NCBI GenBank assembly: GCA_900538305.1
Contig: UPXY01000043.1
Coordinates: forward strand, 1 to 5,723
Length of the DNA: 5,723 nt
Origin: an uncultured Collinsella sp.
Lineage (GTDB): Bacteria; Actinomycetota; Coriobacteriia; Coriobacteriales; Coriobacteriaceae
Reading direction: 5' to 3'
Both the position numbers and the translations under genes were made by a program. The notes under the pieces are model-generated. The model did not search any database. It had not been told where the DNA came from and saw only the letters and a list, made by a program, of their open reading frames with translations. This document shows positions 4,723-5,723 of the stretch, one piece after another; the stretch's first letter is position 1; the number at the start of each line of letters is the position of its first letter.

Positions 4723-5723
4723 TGTGGGAAGCAGACGCCGGACAAGATCTTTGGGAGGACGCGCCGCGCGCGCGGGGCGCGGGGACTGCTGACCCTACCC
4801 GGGGCGATCGGTTCGTGACAGGCAACCTCACCTCCGATGACCTCGACGTCGAACGGAGCCTGCGTCCGCAGCGCCTGGACGACTATTGCGGGCAAGATCA
4901 TATCAAACAGAGCCTGCGCATCCTCATCGAGGCTGCTCAAAGCAGGGGGGAGACGCTCGACCACGTAATCTTCTCCGGCCCTCCTGGTTTGGGCAAGACC
5001 ACGCTGGCGTCGGTAGTCGCCAACGAGCTCGGTGCACAGATCAAGACGACGTCCGGCCCTGCGATCGAGCGCACGGGCGACCTCGCTGCGATTCTCACAA
5101 ATCTCCAGCCGGGAGACGTGCTCTTTATTGACGAGATTCATCGTCTGAACCGCTCGGTGGAAGAGATTCTCTATCCTGCGATGGAAGATTTCGCCCTCGA
5201 TATCGTGATCGGCAAGGGTCCTGCCGCCCGCTCCATCCGCCTCGAGATCCCGCATTTCACGCTCGTGGGCGCGACGACGCGCTCTGGAATGCTCACCGGT
5301 CCTTTGCGCGACCGTTTCGGCATCTCGTTCAGGCTCGACTACTATTCGGTGGAAGACCTTGCGCAGATCGTGCAGCGCTCCGCTGCGATCCTCGGCGTGG
5401 CGATCGACTACGATTCCGCTGCCGAGATCGCGTCGCGTTCACGGGGGACACCCCGCTTGGCAAACCGCCTGCTTAAGCGCGTGCGCGACTACGCGCAGGT
5501 GCGCGGAGGGGGATCGATCGATATCGATATCGCGCGGGAGGCGCTCGAGTTCTTCGAGATCGATGAGCTCGGCCTCGATTGGATGGACATCCGCATCCTG
5601 GAAACGCTTGCGAGGACGTTCCGCGGCCGGGCGGTGGGGCTCACCACGCTCGCGAGCGCGGTGGGAGAGGACCCTGCGACGCTCGAAGACGTGTACGAGC
5701 CGTATCTGTTGATGAATGGTCTG
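4719..5723 (+). CDS. ruvB: Holliday junction branch migration ATPase RuvB, C-terminus cut by window end
   Basis: The AAA+ motor that forms hexameric rings on either side of RuvA and pumps DNA through the junction. 335 residues are in the window; the frame is open at the edge, after YLLMNGL, so only the last few dozen residues are missing. Visible motifs are Walker A GPPGLGKTT (87-95, K93), Walker B DVLFIDEIH (133-141), sensor 1 GATTRSG (184-190), the arginine-finger region LRDRFG (196-201) and sensor 2 GTPRLANR (R246). The C-terminal winged-helix DNA-binding domain follows from about 275. Two in-frame ATGs, at 4719 and 4722, could start it. The first is chosen because it gives the same ATGA overlap with the preceding stop as at the ruvC-ruvA junction; the ribosome-binding site is weak (GGGA, 4708-4711), which suggests coupling. 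The N-terminus is about 20 residues longer than in E. coli and hydrophilic, with the conserved RSLRPQRLDDY beginning at residue 46. Confidence 0.96.
   Translation, partial: MMWEADAGQDLWEDAPRARGAGTADPTRGDRFVTGNLTSDDLDVERSLRPQRLDDYCGQDHIKQSLRILIEAAQSRGETLDHVIFSGPPGLGKTTLASVVANELGAQIKTTSGPAIERTGDLAAILTNLQPGDVLFIDEIHRLNRSVEEILYPAMEDFALDIVIGKGPAARSIRLEIPHFTLVGATTRSGMLTGPLRDRFGISFRLDYYSVEDLAQIVQRSAAILGVAIDYDSAAEIASRSRGTPRLANRLLKRVRDYAQVRGGGSIDIDIAREALEFFEIDELGLDWMDIRILETLARTFRGRAVGLTTLASAVGEDPATLEDVYEPYLLMNGL

Noticed and set aside
4113..5255. Long open frame on the minus strand opposite ruvA/ruvB (380 codons)
   Set aside because: Opposite two unmistakable conserved genes; composition is Ser/Arg-rich with no recognisable motif.
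5509..5535. GATC/GATATC-rich palindromic run in ruvB
   Set aside because: It is explained by codons for a Ser-Ile-Asp-Ile-Asp-Ile stretch in a conserved region of the protein; no sign of a separate element.
1..5723. CRISPR array, tRNA, rRNA, insertion sequence or prophage attachment site
   Set aside because: No regularly spaced repeats, cloverleaf, transposase or terminal inverted repeats with target duplication were seen on either strand.

Overview
The window reads as bacterial chromosome from a high-GC, probably anaerobic Gram-positive, most likely a member of the Coriobacteriia (a Collinsella/Enorma/Olsenella-type organism). This rests on three things: the high-GC codon use, the pairing of a superoxide reductase with a biotin-dependent decarboxylase subunit set, and a Gram-positive-type LexA box (GAAC-N4-GTTC) in front of ruvC. 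The assignment is inferred from gene content and protein character, because no database search was possible.

Layout. (1) Positions 1-491, minus strand: the start of an operon. It begins with a 127-residue protein resembling the small delta/epsilon (OadG/MmdD-like) subunits of sodium-pumping decarboxylases. An 11-nt overlap links it to a biotin carrier protein that runs off the left edge. (2) Positions 492-870: a divergent intergenic region with a candidate minus-strand promoter, a doubtful 24-codon ORF and no convincing larger gene. (3) Positions 871-1233, plus strand: a superoxide reductase that keeps the catalytic iron site but has lost the cysteines of the N-terminal rubredoxin-like centre. 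(4) Positions 1234-1440: an intergenic stretch with a 60-bp imperfect palindrome lacking a T-tract, then a possible promoter. (5) Positions 1441-3450: a 669-residue relative of glutamine-dependent NAD+ synthetase. Its glutaminase triad and its SGGxDS ATP-binding motif are both replaced, so it looks like a pseudoenzyme. (6) Positions 3451-3583: an intergenic region holding an extended -10 promoter with an SOS box directly on the start region. (7) Positions 3584 to the right edge: ruvC-ruvA-ruvB, the Holliday-junction resolvasome, joined by ATGA overlaps; ruvB is cut by the window end.

How they work together. RuvA binds the four-way junction, RuvB is the AAA+ motor that drives branch migration, and RuvC cuts the junction. 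The three are translationally coupled and, judging from the SOS box, induced when LexA is inactivated by DNA damage. The superoxide reductase is a separate oxidative-stress gene suited to an anaerobe. The decarboxylase operon points to fermentative, sodium-coupled energy metabolism. The NadE-like protein is the least explained gene here and the best candidate for something undescribed.
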